Source: Pseudarthrobacter oxydans (GTDB lineage Bacteria > Actinomycetota > Actinomycetes > Actinomycetales > Micrococcaceae). Taken from it: a stretch of 64,000 nucleotides of DNA. The notes below the pieces were generated by a model. The model saw only the letters and a list, made by a program, of their open reading frames with translations. It had not been told where the DNA came from and did not search any database. The stretch lies in assembly GCF_013314975.1 (NCBI RefSeq), contig NZ_JABTYH010000011.1, positions 1 to 64,000 of the forward strand, in the 5' to 3' direction. The position numbers and the translations under genes were made by a program. Shown piece by piece: positions 35,292 to 43,623 of this stretch (within the stretch, counting starts at the first letter, position 1; each line of letters opens with the position of its first letter).

Positions 35292-36277
35292 GAGGCGTTC
35301 CCCTTAACACGGGCTTTCAGGGCGGTACGCTTTTTGGCGCTGCCGGAAGAGCTTGAGCTTGGATCGAAGGCGTCGCGCAGTCCGTCGTTCATCATCGCGA
35401 GCGAGCCCGTGAGGAGGAACATGACGGTCAACGGCACCCAAAACATCCAGGGGAAGGTCTGGACCTGGGATGTCGCGCCGCCGATCAGGACGCCGAGGCT
35501 CACATCCGGAACCTTGATGCCGATGCCGATGAAGGAGAAGGCAACTTCCGCGAGGATGGCGCCGGTGACTCCACGGGTGATGTCCAGGACCAGCAGCGAC
35601 CCGATGTTGGGCACGAGGTGGCGCCACACGATCCGGCGCGCCGGAACACCCATGTACTGGGCGGCCTTGACGAAGTCCCGCTGCATGAGTGACATGGAGA
35701 GGGACCGGATGAGCCTCGCTGTTCCCATCCAGCTGAAGACGAGCAGCACAATGATCAGCAGCAGCCAGGACGGCAGGTCCCGCCTGAGCCCTTCGCCTCC
35801 GCCGCTGGTGGCCACAGCCACCACCAGGAGGGCCGGCATCATGATGAGCGCTTCGAGGATGAAGAGCATCACCTTGTCCACCTTGCCGCCGAAGTAGGCC
35901 ATGGTGCACCCGTAGACGGCGGCGACGAGGACGGACACGAGCCCGACGATCAGTCCGATCAGGATGGAGATCCTGGTGCCTTCCACCGTCATTGCGTAGA
36001 GGTCGATCCCGGCCTGGGAGGTGCCCAGGTAGTGTTCGGCCGACGGCGGCATGCCGATGTTGAAGGGGTCGATGGTTTGCTTGTCCCACTCGGTGAAGTA
36101 CCCGCCCACGAAGGAGAAAACGGTCAGGGCGAGGAAGATGGCAAGCCCTGCCACGGCTGTCTTGTTCCGCATGAAGCGGCGGAAGATGATGGTGTTCTTG
36201 CCGATGACGACGTCGGCGCTCTCCAGGTGGGCGTCCTGCGCGACGGCGGCGGGGTCTACTGCATTGAGGTTGGTCAC
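35288..36277 (-). CDS. Peptide-type ABC importer permease (DppC-like)
   Basis: 329 residues, about six hydrophobic segments, with an extended cytoplasmic N-terminus (FRRFMRNKTAVAGLAIFL) typical of the DppC/OppC half. The EAA-type loop is around QRDFVKAAQYMGVPARRIVWRHLVPN. It pairs with the upstream permease and is translationally coupled to the ATPase. The last 20 residues are lysine/serine-rich. Confidence 0.93.
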   Translation of the reverse strand: MTNLNAVDPAAVAQDAHLESADVVIGKNTIIFRRFMRNKTAVAGLAIFLALTVFSFVGGYFTEWDKQTIDPFNIGMPPSAEHYLGTSQAGIDLYAMTVEGTRISILIGLIVGLVSVLVAAVYGCTMAYFGGKVDKVMLFILEALIMMPALLVVAVATSGGGEGLRRDLPSWLLLIIVLLVFSWMGTARLIRSLSMSLMQRDFVKAAQYMGVPARRIVWRHLVPNIGSLLVLDITRGVTGAILAEVAFSFIGIGIKVPDVSLGVLIGGATSQVQTFPWMFWVPLTVMFLLTGSLAMMNDGLRDAFDPSSSSSGSAKKRTALKARVKGNAS

Positions 36278-36279
36278 GG

Positions 36280-37263
36280 TTACTGCACCCGCACTCTCGG
36301 GTCAACAAGGGTGGTGGCGAAATCCGCCAGAATGGCTCCCAGGGCGAAGATCACGGAACCATAGGCCAGGGTGGCCGTGGCGGCGTTGACGTCCTGGAGT
36401 GAGATGGCGTCGATGCTCCAGGAACCCACGCCGGGCCAGGCGAAGATTTTCTCCGCGAAGAAGCCGCCGGCAAAGATGGCCGGGATGGTGAAGGCGATGC
36501 TCTGGGCCACGGGTATGAACGAGACCCGCAGCGCGTGCCGCGAGATGGCCTGGTTCCTGGTGAGTCCCTTGGCGCGGGCGGTCCGGACAAAGTCGGCATT
36601 GACGTTGTCCAGGAGGTACTGGCGCTGGGCAATCTGGTAGGACCCCCAGCCCACCAGTGTGATGGCAACAGTGGGCACGGCGTAGTGCGCGAGCATGTCG
36701 ATGAACTGGGCCCAGCCCGGTTCCATCCCCGGGGTGGAGATGCCGGTGACAAAAAAGATGCGTTCGCCCACGGTCTCGTTGATGTTGATGGCACCCAGCT
36801 GCACCAGGAAGTAGGCAATGGGGGCCGGCACGATGTACGCGAGGTAGCTGTACGAAGTGATGACGCGGTCCTGGAACCGGTACTGCCGTGCGGCCGAATA
36901 GACGCCGAGGGCAACCCCAATCACCAGGGTGAGGATGATGGAGGCCAGGAAAAGGCGGGTGGAGATCCAGACCCGGTCCCCGAACTCGGCGTTGATGAAG
37001 GCGCCGTTGGGGCTGCGGCCCCAGTCCCAGCGCGTGACAATCGCCGTAAGCCATTCGACATAGCGTTCCCAGGGGCTGAGGTCGGGGTCGAGGCCCTTCA
37101 GGCGCATGGAGTTCGCCACCTGTTCAGGGGTGGGACGGGGTATCCGTTCCTGTTCAAGCAGCGCGGGCTTGAGGGAACTGACGGCGAGGAAATATCCCGC
37201 CGACGTTGTCAGGAAGATCATGAAGACATACGTGATGCCCCGCTTGGCGAGATACCTGAGCAT
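36280..37263 (-). CDS. Peptide-type ABC importer permease (DppB-like)
   Basis: 327 residues, first gene of the importer operon. DppB-type N-terminus (YLAKRGITYVFMIFLTTSAGYF), a large periplasmic-side insert, and the EAA loop TARAKGLTRNQAISRHALR. Two bases separate its stop from the next ATG. Its start lacks an evident Shine-Dalgarno. Substrate not readable. Confidence 0.92.
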   Translation of the reverse strand: MLRYLAKRGITYVFMIFLTTSAGYFLAVSSLKPALLEQERIPRPTPEQVANSMRLKGLDPDLSPWERYVEWLTAIVTRWDWGRSPNGAFINAEFGDRVWISTRLFLASIILTLVIGVALGVYSAARQYRFQDRVITSYSYLAYIVPAPIAYFLVQLGAININETVGERIFFVTGISTPGMEPGWAQFIDMLAHYAVPTVAITLVGWGSYQIAQRQYLLDNVNADFVRTARAKGLTRNQAISRHALRVSFIPVAQSIAFTIPAIFAGGFFAEKIFAWPGVGSWSIDAISLQDVNAATATLAYGSVIFALGAILADFATTLVDPRVRVQ

Positions 37264-37623
37264 GCGGCAGCTACTTCTGGATCGTCGCCGCCGGCAGCCA
37301 GACGGTCAGACACCGCGTCATCCGCAGGCGGGCCAGGCTGTTGGGCAAATCAACAATCACGTGCTGGATCCTTCCGTTTTCCCGTGATCAGCGGGGGTTG
37401 CGCCGCCTTACCGGGTCCTTGCCAGCGGGTAGCTGGCGTCCCGCAGCCTGTCAGGGCTTAGTCCTTGTGGACTATGTCGCGGGTCACATTCCAGAGGAAA
37501 CTATCACAAGCCGGAACCGAAAATGCGGGCGAATGCCCGGAAAGCTACCCGCCCGTATCAGATCGTTATGAATAGTTCTGTGAAGTTGGTGTGACTGGAC
37601 GCGTATCCGAGCTGTGGCGTAAC
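37264..37623. other. 360-base intergenic region upstream of the ABC importer operon
   Basis: No convincing gene in either strand. It must hold the importer promoter (minus strand), but I found no good -35/-10 pair. Small inverted repeats are present: TGTTG/CAACA at 37339-37355, and ATGCGGGCG/CGCCCGTAT around 37520-37560. The stretch 37560-37610 is AT-rich for this genome and lies just after the TetR stop. Confidence 0.5.
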
Positions 37624-38247
37624 CTAAGCGCCGCGGACCACGCGTGTGACAAGATCCCGCCAGGAGGCGGTGAGCCTCTCGGGACTGACTCCGTGAACCT
37701 TGACAAGGCTTAACAGGCGCTCCGGATCCAGGGTCGCCGCCAGGGAGCCGGCCATCAGCCAGGGGTCGGGCCCGAAACCCTCTTCCCGCAGGAGGATCTC
37801 GATGTGGCGGTGCCACAGGACGGCGGCGGGGGCTTCAAAGCGCCCGCGCGAGGCATGCTCGGCGGCGAGCACCAGGTCCCCGAACTCCATGACGTAGGAG
37901 ATCCGTTCCGCCCCAAAGGAGATGAGGCGTTCCATCCCGGGCGCACCCGGGCCCAGCGGCGGCGGCCCGAACATGAACCGGGCCTGGAAATCGGCCTCGG
38001 ACTCGCTCAGCAGGGTCAGCATCAGTCCCGCACGGCTGCCGAACCGCCGGAAGACCGTGCCTTTGCCCACCCCGGCGTGTTCGGCCAGCCGATCCATGGT
38101 CAGCCCCTCTGCCCCGCAGTCAGCAATCAGCTCCCGGGCAGCCGCAAGCAGGCGTTCCCGGTTCCTTGCGGCGTCCCGGCGTTCCGCCGCCGCCCCCGCC
38201 CCCGCAGGGAGGCCGGGCCGCGGTGGGATGGAACTCACATCCGACAT
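37624..38247 (-). CDS. TetR-family regulator of the flavin reductase gene
   Basis: 207 residues: an N-terminal basic tail, then the TetR HTH (NRERLLAAARELIADCGAEGLTMDRLAEHAGVGKGTVFRRFGSRAGLMLTLL) and a helical domain. Divergent from the NAD(P)H reductase gene with 117 bases between, and a 22-bp near-palindrome sits there. This is the usual arrangement of a TetR repressor with a quinone/flavin reductase it controls, often in response to electrophiles. SD-like GAGGTGTGGA precedes ATG. Confidence 0.9.
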   Translation of the reverse strand: MSDVSSIPPRPGLPAGAGAAAERRDAARNRERLLAAARELIADCGAEGLTMDRLAEHAGVGKGTVFRRFGSRAGLMLTLLSESEADFQARFMFGPPPLGPGAPGMERLISFGAERISYVMEFGDLVLAAEHASRGRFEAPAAVLWHRHIEILLREEGFGPDPWLMAGSLAATLDPERLLSLVKVHGVSPERLTASWRDLVTRVVRGA

Positions 38248-38265
38248 TCCACACCTCGGGAATAA

Positions 38266-38287
38266 TAAGCGGACCGTAGTCCGTTTA
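38266..38287. promoter_or_regulatory. TetR operator, 22 bp
   Basis: TAAGCGGAC-CGTA-GTCCGTTTA, 9-bp arms with one mismatch and a 4-base centre. It overlaps TATTAT (38262-38267 on the minus strand), the likely -10 box of the TetR gene, so the regulator would repress itself. Confidence 0.75.
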
Positions 38288-38364
38288 GATGGGTGAAGGC
38301 ACTGACAAGCCTCAGCTTAGACCGGCCCGCGGCCCTCCCGCGGACCCAGACCCCAGGAGTTCCC

Positions 38365-38922
38365 ATGACCAAGAGCACCGTCCTTACCCTCGTCGGCAGC
38401 CTCCGCGCCGAGTCCACCAACCAGAAGCTGGCCGAAGCCATCCAGCTGAACGCACCGGAGCAGGTCGACGTGGTGATCCACGGGAACCTGGGCAACATCC
38501 CGTTCTACAACGAAGACATCGACGTCGAAGGCCAGGTCCCCGAGGCGGCGGCAGCCCTGCGCGCCGCGGCGAATGAGGCAGACACGCTGCTGCTCGTCAC
38601 CCCGGAGCACAACGGCACCGTGCCTGCCGCACTGAAGAACGCCATCGACTGGCTGTCCCGCCCCTTCGGTGCCGGCGCCCTCGCCGGCAAGCCCACCGCC
38701 GTCGTCGGCACCGCGTTCGGCCAGTACGGCGGGGTCTGGGCCCAGGATGAGGCACGCAAGGCAGCAGGCATTGCCGGCGCGCAGATCCTTGAGGACGTCA
38801 AGCTTGCCGTGCCGGGATCCATGGTCCGCTTCGCTGAGGTCCACCCGAAAGACGACGCAGAGGTCGTGGAGCAGATCAAGGGCGTGTTCGACGCACTCAC
38901 CGCCTCCCGGCCCGCGGCTTAA
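38365..38922 (+). CDS. NAD(P)H-dependent flavin reductase (flavodoxin-like fold)
   Basis: 185 residues of the NADPH-dependent FMN reductase family: VLTLVGSLRAESTNQKLAEAI (FMN phosphate loop), DTLLLVTPEHNGTVPAALKNAIDWLSRP (the P-E-Y/H-N flavin motif) and the late VGTAFGQYGG. It probably reduces flavin, quinones or azo compounds. ATG 38365 has CAGGAG 5 bases upstream; the frame is open further left. Regulated by the divergent TetR, by inference. Closed by a strong terminator. Confidence 0.92.
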   Translation: MTKSTVLTLVGSLRAESTNQKLAEAIQLNAPEQVDVVIHGNLGNIPFYNEDIDVEGQVPEAAAALRAAANEADTLLLVTPEHNGTVPAALKNAIDWLSRPFGAGALAGKPTAVVGTAFGQYGGVWAQDEARKAAGIAGAQILEDVKLAVPGSMVRFAEVHPKDDAEVVEQIKGVFDALTASRPAA

Positions 38923-38934
38923 CCAATGCCTCCA

Positions 38935-38972
38935 GTACCCGGCGCAGCCAATGCGCCGGGTACAGCCTTTTT
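38935..38972 (+). terminator. Terminator of the flavin reductase gene
   Basis: Perfect 12-bp stem (38935-38946 with 38952-38963), 5-base loop, then TTTTT at 38968-38972. One of the best intrinsic terminators in the window. Confidence 0.9.
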
Positions 38973-39044
38973 AAACCCGCCCGGCAGCTGACCCCGGCGC
39001 CCGGCCGCGCCGGCGCTGCTCTGGCTGCCGCACCTGATCGTTGC

Positions 39045-39050
39045 TACCGT
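39045..39050 (+). promoter_or_regulatory. -10 box of the ligD-like gene (leaderless type)
   Basis: TACCGT, 6 bases before ATG 39057, no ribosome-binding site. Confidence 0.45.
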
Positions 39051-39056
39051 GACCGC

Positions 39057-40301
39057 ATGAGTCCCTCAAAGACCCCGGCCGAGATCCTCACCATCGCCGG
39101 GACCGAGGTCCGCATCTCAAGCCCGGACAGGGTGCTGTTCCCCGAACCCGGGCTGACGAAGCTCGACCTGGTGGAGTACTACCTCGCCGTCGCCGACGGG
39201 GCCCTCCGCGGGGCCGGGGGACGGCCGATGGTCCTCAAGCGCTTCCCCAAAGGCATCGACGCCGAGCCGTTTTTCCAGAAACGCGTGCCCGAAAACCACC
39301 CGGACTTCATCGACACCGCCACCCTGCACTACGCCTCGGGGACGTCAGCGGAGGAAGCCGTCATCCGGGACGCCGCCGGACTGGCCTGGGTGGTTAATCT
39401 CGGCTGCCTCGACCTGAACCCCCACCCCGTGCGCGCAGAGGACCTGGAACACCCCGACGAACTCCGGGTGGACCTCGATCCGATGCCGGGCGTGGACTGG
39501 TCCCAGATCGTGGACGCCGCCTTCGTGGCCCGGGACGTGCTCGACGACGCCGGCCTGGCGGGGTGGCCGAAGACCAGCGGCTCGCGCGGGCTGCACATCC
39601 TGGTGCGCATCGCGCCGCGGTGGACCTACCGGGAGGTCCGGCTCGCCGCCGAGATCCTTGCCCGCGAGGTGGAGAACCGCGCTCCCGGCCTCGCCACCGC
39701 GCGGTGGTGGAAGGAGGAGCGCGGCGAGAGTGTGTTCGTTGACTTCAACCAGAACGCCAAGGACCGCACCGTGGCGTCCGCCTACTCGGTGCGGCCACTG
39801 CCCGACGCCCGGGTCTCCACCCCCCTGACCTGGGACGAGGTCCGGACCGCCAGGCCGGACCAGTTCACGGTGCTCACGGTGCCCCGGCGTTTCGCGGACC
39901 TGGGCGACCCGCACGCCGGTATCGATGACGCCGCGGGCAGCCTGGATGGGCTCCTGGCACTGGCCGAGGAGCTCGGCCCTGCGGAAAAGCCACCGCGCAG
40001 CGGCGACGGCTCCGGCCGCCGGCAGTCGGCGATGCCGCTCATTGAAGTTGCCCGGACCAGGACAAAGCCCGAAGCGCAGGCCGCCCTCGACGAATGGAAA
40101 TCCCGCCACGCGGACCTTGTTCCGGCCCTGCATCCGGCCGACGTGCTGGTGGACGGGATGCGCGGATCGAGCTCGCTCTGGTACCGGGTGCGGGTGAACC
40201 TGCAGCACGTCCCAGAGGGCGAGCGTCCGCCGCAGGAAGACCTGATAGCCGATTACGACCCCTGGGCGGGCAAAGAGTGGCCGGGCCGGCCGGCGTCCTG
40301 A
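39057..40301 (+). CDS. Stand-alone LigD-type polymerase (archaeo-eukaryotic primase family)
   Basis: 414 residues matching the polymerase domain of the end-joining ligase LigD, without ligase or nuclease domains. Seen: VFFP-like RVLFPEPGLTK start, the catalytic acidic pair in RVDLDPMPG, SGSRGLHILV (phosphate-binding motif II), and VFVDFNQNAKDRTVASAYSVR (motif III Asp). The C-terminal 120 residues form an extra domain unlike the polymerase. Homologues in mycobacteria (PolD-type) fill gaps in repair. No ku or ligase gene is within the window. Confidence 0.88.
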   Translation: MSPSKTPAEILTIAGTEVRISSPDRVLFPEPGLTKLDLVEYYLAVADGALRGAGGRPMVLKRFPKGIDAEPFFQKRVPENHPDFIDTATLHYASGTSAEEAVIRDAAGLAWVVNLGCLDLNPHPVRAEDLEHPDELRVDLDPMPGVDWSQIVDAAFVARDVLDDAGLAGWPKTSGSRGLHILVRIAPRWTYREVRLAAEILAREVENRAPGLATARWWKEERGESVFVDFNQNAKDRTVASAYSVRPLPDARVSTPLTWDEVRTARPDQFTVLTVPRRFADLGDPHAGIDDAAGSLDGLLALAEELGPAEKPPRSGDGSGRRQSAMPLIEVARTRTKPEAQAALDEWKSRHADLVPALHPADVLVDGMRGSSSLWYRVRVNLQHVPEGERPPQEDLIADYDPWAGKEWPGRPAS

Positions 40302-40451
40302 CGGCGGCTCCGTCCGCGAACTTGGCGCGGGTCCGGGCTGGCGCTGCCCCGTGATCAACTCTTGTCCCAACCGGTACCTTCCCGGCATTCCCGGGCCGGG
40401 GCGCCAGCCGTAACGTTAATCCACCAAACCGGACGGGATTGCGGTGGAGGC

Positions 40452-41279
40452 ATGCGGGCACGGAGTGCAGGAAGGCGCAGGGCAGGGCTGCGGACGGCAG
40501 CAGCAGCCAGCCTGGCGCTTCCGCTGTGGCTCGGCGCCTGCGCGGCAGGAGCACCCCTGGAACCCACCCCCGCGCCGCCCGCTCCGCTCGCCATCAGCAG
40601 CAGTACACAGGCCGCCCCGCCACCCGTTGCTCCCTCCCCGCAGCCGCAGGATGCTGCCCGGACGGAGACGGCCGCTCCCCCTGCCCGATCACTGAACCAG
40701 GCATCGGCCGGTTTCTCCGCCGGGGCCGGCGGGCCCAGCGCCCCGGCACCGGATGTTTCCACGCCAAGTACCCCCGCTCCCGGCACCGAAGCCCCGCAGG
40801 ACCTTGGCGGTGCTGCAGTGCTGCGGGCTTCCGGCAAGCCCGGGCCCACCGGCACTCCGGCCGCGCCGCACACGGTGACGGCGTACTACGTGCTCCTGGA
40901 CGACGGCGGCCGGAACGGTGTGCGTTTTGGCTGCAACGACAGCCTGGTGGGCGTCCCCCATGAAACTTCCGCTGCCGGGGAAGCCCTTCCTGCGGCGGTC
41001 GGCGCGCTGATTGACCCGCCAGGCAACGCAACTGCAGGAGGTCCGGAAGCGGATCTTTACAACGCCCTTGCCAGCTCACGCCTGAAGTTCCTCTCTGGCA
41101 GCTTTGACGGGACCACCGTGACGGTTTACCTGGCCGGAAGCCTCCGCCCCGGCGGAGCGTGCGATCTCCCCCGGCTGGAAGCGCAGCTCACGCAGACAGC
41201 GGTGGCTGCCGTCGGCGCCATCAGGGCAGAGATCTACGTCAATGGCCTCACCCTTGAGGAAGTGCTGAGCCTCGAATAA
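40452..41279 (+). CDS. Lipoprotein with GerMN-like domain
   Basis: 275 residues. Basic N-terminus and hydrophobic core ending in a lipobox WLGACAAG. A long Pro/Ala/Ser/Thr-rich spacer (about 45-130) follows, then a C-terminal domain (TVTAYYVLLDDGG...VTVYLAGSLRPGG...LEAQLTQTAVAAVG) with the strand-helix pattern and TL-Q/VNG features of GerMN, an ancillary domain of germination and cell-envelope proteins. Function unknown; this organism type does not sporulate. ATG 40452 has GGAGG only one base before it, so the start is uncertain; an upstream in-frame start would remove the signal peptide. Confidence 0.65.
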   Translation: MRARSAGRRRAGLRTAAAASLALPLWLGACAAGAPLEPTPAPPAPLAISSSTQAAPPPVAPSPQPQDAARTETAAPPARSLNQASAGFSAGAGGPSAPAPDVSTPSTPAPGTEAPQDLGGAAVLRASGKPGPTGTPAAPHTVTAYYVLLDDGGRNGVRFGCNDSLVGVPHETSAAGEALPAAVGALIDPPGNATAGGPEADLYNALASSRLKFLSGSFDGTTVTVYLAGSLRPGGACDLPRLEAQLTQTAVAAVGAIRAEIYVNGLTLEEVLSLE

Positions 41280-41321
41280 CGGGCGTGGGCGTCAGCCTCA
41301 ACCTGTGGCGTATATATAAAC

Positions 41322-41346
41322 AGGTGTTGCTTTTAGGGCAACACCT
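41322..41346 (+). promoter_or_regulatory. Inverted repeat at the aminotransferase promoter
   Basis: AGGTGTTGC (41322-41330) and GCAACACCT (41338-41346), perfect 9-bp arms 7 bases apart. A -10 box TATCCT (41352-41357) follows, 6 bases before the GTG start at 41364, so the repeat lies on the -35 region and is probably an operator. TATATATA lies just upstream (41311-41318). Confidence 0.65.
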
Positions 41347-41363
41347 CGCTGTATCCTGATGAT

Positions 41364-42656
41364 GTGAGCCACGAAACACTCGACGCCGCAGCAGGGACGC
41401 TGCCAGCAGAAGCCATTGATGCCATCGAGCGGGCGGCGACCTCCGCGCACCGCCACGAAGAACTCTTTTCGGAACGCGCCGCGAATATCCGGCAGTCAGC
41501 AGTGCGGGACGTCTTCGATATCTCCATGCGGCCCGGGCTCGTCTCGCTCGCCGGCGGAAGCCCCTATCTGCAGTCCCTCCCGCTGGACCGCCTTGCCGCA
41601 ACAGCCGCCAAGATCATTGCCGAGGACGGACTGACCGCCCTGCAGTACGGAAGCGGGCAGGGATCGGAGGAACTCCGCACGCAAATCTGCGAAGTGATGG
41701 CCGCAGAAGGCATCACGGACGCGCTGCCGCAGAACGTGGTGATCACCGCCGGTTCGCAGTCCGCCCAGGACGTGGCCACGAAGGTCTTCTGCAACCCCGG
41801 CGACGTGGTCCTGGTGGAGGATCCCACCTATGTGGGCGCCCTCAACACCTTCGAGGCATACCAGGTCCAGGTGGAAACCGTGGAGATGGACGACGAAGGC
41901 CTGGTTCCGGAGCAGCTGGAGGCACGGATTGCCGCCCTTCAACTGGCCGGCAAGAACATCAAGTTCCTGTACACCATCCCCAACTTCAACAACCCTTCGG
42001 GCATCACGTTGCCGGCGGGCAGGCGCCAACGGATCGTCGATATATGCCGCAGTGCGAATATTCTCGTGGTGGAGGACAACCCGTACGGACTGCTCCGCTT
42101 CAGCGGCGAGCCGCTGGCACCGCTGCGGGCGGCGAATCCGGATGACGTCATCTACATGGGGTCCTTTTCCAAGATCTTCGCCCCGGGCCTCAGGATCGGC
42201 TGGGCGCTTGTCCCGGAACACCTCCAGCGCCGCTACTACCTGGCAGCCGAGGCCGTAACGCTCTGCCCGCCCGCCTTCAACCAGATGCTGGTCTCGGCCT
42301 ACCTCCGCGACTACGACTGGAGGGGCCAGATCGAGACATACCGCGGGCTGTACGCCGAGCGCTGCGCCGCACTGCTGGCAGCCCTTGAGGAACACATGCC
42401 GCCGGGCACCACATGGACCCGTCCGGAAGGCGGCTTTTTCGTGTGGGTGACCCTCCCCGAGGGTGTGGACACCTACCCCCTGCTGCGCAAGGCGATCGAC
42501 GCCGGGGTCGTGTTTATCCCGGGAGCCGCCTTCACGCCGTCGGACGACCCTTCCAACAAGCTGCGCCTCGCCTTCAGCGCCGTCCCGCCCGAGGCCATCG
42601 CCGAAGGGGTACGCCGCCTGGCGCCGGTGCTTCAGCAAGCCATCGCCGCGCTGTAG
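41364..42656 (+). CDS. PLP-dependent aminotransferase, class I/II (2-aminoadipate/MocR-like)
   Basis: 430 residues, fold type I aminotransferase: ALQYGSGQGSEELRTQI, NVVITAGSQSAQDV, PNFNNPSGITL (substrate-binding N-P-x-G), VVEDNPYGLLRF and the PLP lysine in GSFSKIFAPGLRIGW, then PEGGFFVWVTLPEGVDT. This is the group of 2-aminoadipate/valine-pyruvate-like and aromatic aminotransferases. No HTH domain, so it is not a MocR regulator. It starts with GTG and appears leaderless. The 2-oxoacid dehydrogenase operon 3 kb away may use similar substrates, an inference only. Confidence 0.9.
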   Translation: MSHETLDAAAGTLPAEAIDAIERAATSAHRHEELFSERAANIRQSAVRDVFDISMRPGLVSLAGGSPYLQSLPLDRLAATAAKIIAEDGLTALQYGSGQGSEELRTQICEVMAAEGITDALPQNVVITAGSQSAQDVATKVFCNPGDVVLVEDPTYVGALNTFEAYQVQVETVEMDDEGLVPEQLEARIAALQLAGKNIKFLYTIPNFNNPSGITLPAGRRQRIVDICRSANILVVEDNPYGLLRFSGEPLAPLRAANPDDVIYMGSFSKIFAPGLRIGWALVPEHLQRRYYLAAEAVTLCPPAFNQMLVSAYLRDYDWRGQIETYRGLYAERCAALLAALEEHMPPGTTWTRPEGGFFVWVTLPEGVDTYPLLRKAIDAGVVFIPGAAFTPSDDPSNKLRLAFSAVPPEAIAEGVRRLAPVLQQAIAAL

Positions 42657-42700
42657 CCTTGGCCTGACCAGCGCTACTGAAACCAAGCAAAGGAGCACAC

Positions 42701-43129
42701 ATGAGCGGAATCATCGTTGTAGGGGTTGACGGCAGCGCAACTGCCAAGAAGGCGGCCGAATCGGCCCGCGACCTCGCAGCAGCCCTTGGCGCCTCGCTCC
42801 ACGTGGTATCCGCCTTCGACAGCGACCGAACCGAGGTGTTCGGCAGTGGCAGTGACCGCTGGATCGTGTCCGACGCCGATGCCGCCGAGCATGTGGCGCG
42901 GACAGTTGCGGAGTCGCTGGGCAGGGATATCAAGGTCACGTACTCCGCCGCCCGCGGCAGGCCGGCCGACGCCCTCATCAAGGAAGCCCTGCGGATGGAC
43001 GCACGGATCATCGTGGTGGGAAACCGCAGGATGCACGGCATCGGGCGCGTGCTTGGCAGCGTTGCCAACAGCGTGGCCCACAACGCGCCCTGCGACGTCT
43101 ACATCGCCAATACGTACGACGCCGAATAG
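42701..43129 (+). CDS. Universal stress protein (UspA family)
   Basis: 142 residues, single Usp domain: IIVVGVDGSATAKKAAESA at the start and the ATP-binding G-x2-G-x9-GS(T)-type ending in GNRRMHGIGRVLGSVANSVA, then CDVYIA. Such proteins bind ATP and act in growth arrest or stress. AAGGAG lies 6 bases before ATG. Followed by a 16-bp hairpin terminator. Confidence 0.92.
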   Translation: MSGIIVVGVDGSATAKKAAESARDLAAALGASLHVVSAFDSDRTEVFGSGSDRWIVSDADAAEHVARTVAESLGRDIKVTYSAARGRPADALIKEALRMDARIIVVGNRRMHGIGRVLGSVANSVAHNAPCDVYIANTYDAE

Positions 43130-43138
43130 CAGAGTTTA

Positions 43139-43180
43139 ACGGACACCATGCGGTCAGCGCGTCCCGCATGGTGTCCGTTC
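43139..43180 (+). terminator. Terminator-like hairpin after uspA
   Basis: Perfect 16-bp stem (43139-43154 with 43165-43180), 10-base loop, no clear U-run. Confidence 0.75.
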
Positions 43181-43241
43181 TCACGCCCGAAAGCGCGTTC
43201 CCGGCTCTACCCCGGCGATAAAATTGGAGGAGCCCCCAACG

Positions 43242-43616
43242 GTGCGGACACCCAGCATCCACCACCATCAAGGGGCCCCATTGATCACCCTCCAGCGCCG
43301 CCAGCTTGCCGGCCACGACATCCTCCTCGCCCGCCATGGCAACCACATCTGCTCCATGCGCGTTGACCGCAGCAACGACCGCGTCGTGGCTTTACTGGAT
43401 GATGGCAGCGTGGACAGCGCCCCCAACCTCATCACGCCGGGGATCAAGCTCCCCGAGACGGTGGGCAGCGTGCTCCGGGAGGACTGGAAGCTCCTGACGG
43501 CCTGGGGCGGGATGGCAGCGGCCATGGCTGTCCTCATGACGGGTGCTGCCGTGGCCCTGGGTACCACCGCGGACCCGGCCACCCTTGAGATGCTGACCGC
43601 CTACACCGCCTACTGA
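43242..43616 (+). CDS. Small unknown protein with C-terminal membrane segment
   Basis: 124 residues, not recognised. The first 80 are polar and mixed (HDILLARHGNHICSMRVDRSND); residues 85-110 form one hydrophobic segment (WGGMAAAMAVLMTGAAVALG). GTG 43242 is chosen because GGAGGAG (43226-43232) lies 9 bases upstream; the longer reading from TTG 43224 would contain the ribosome-binding site inside the gene. Convergent with the PAP2 gene 7 bases away. Confidence 0.6.
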   Translation: MRTPSIHHHQGAPLITLQRRQLAGHDILLARHGNHICSMRVDRSNDRVVALLDDGSVDSAPNLITPGIKLPETVGSVLREDWKLLTAWGGMAAAMAVLMTGAAVALGTTADPATLEMLTAYTAY

Positions 43617-43623
43617 GGCCGGG

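Noticed and set aside
41364..42656. MocR-type regulator
   Set aside because: The protein is only the aminotransferase fold; there is no N-terminal winged HTH.
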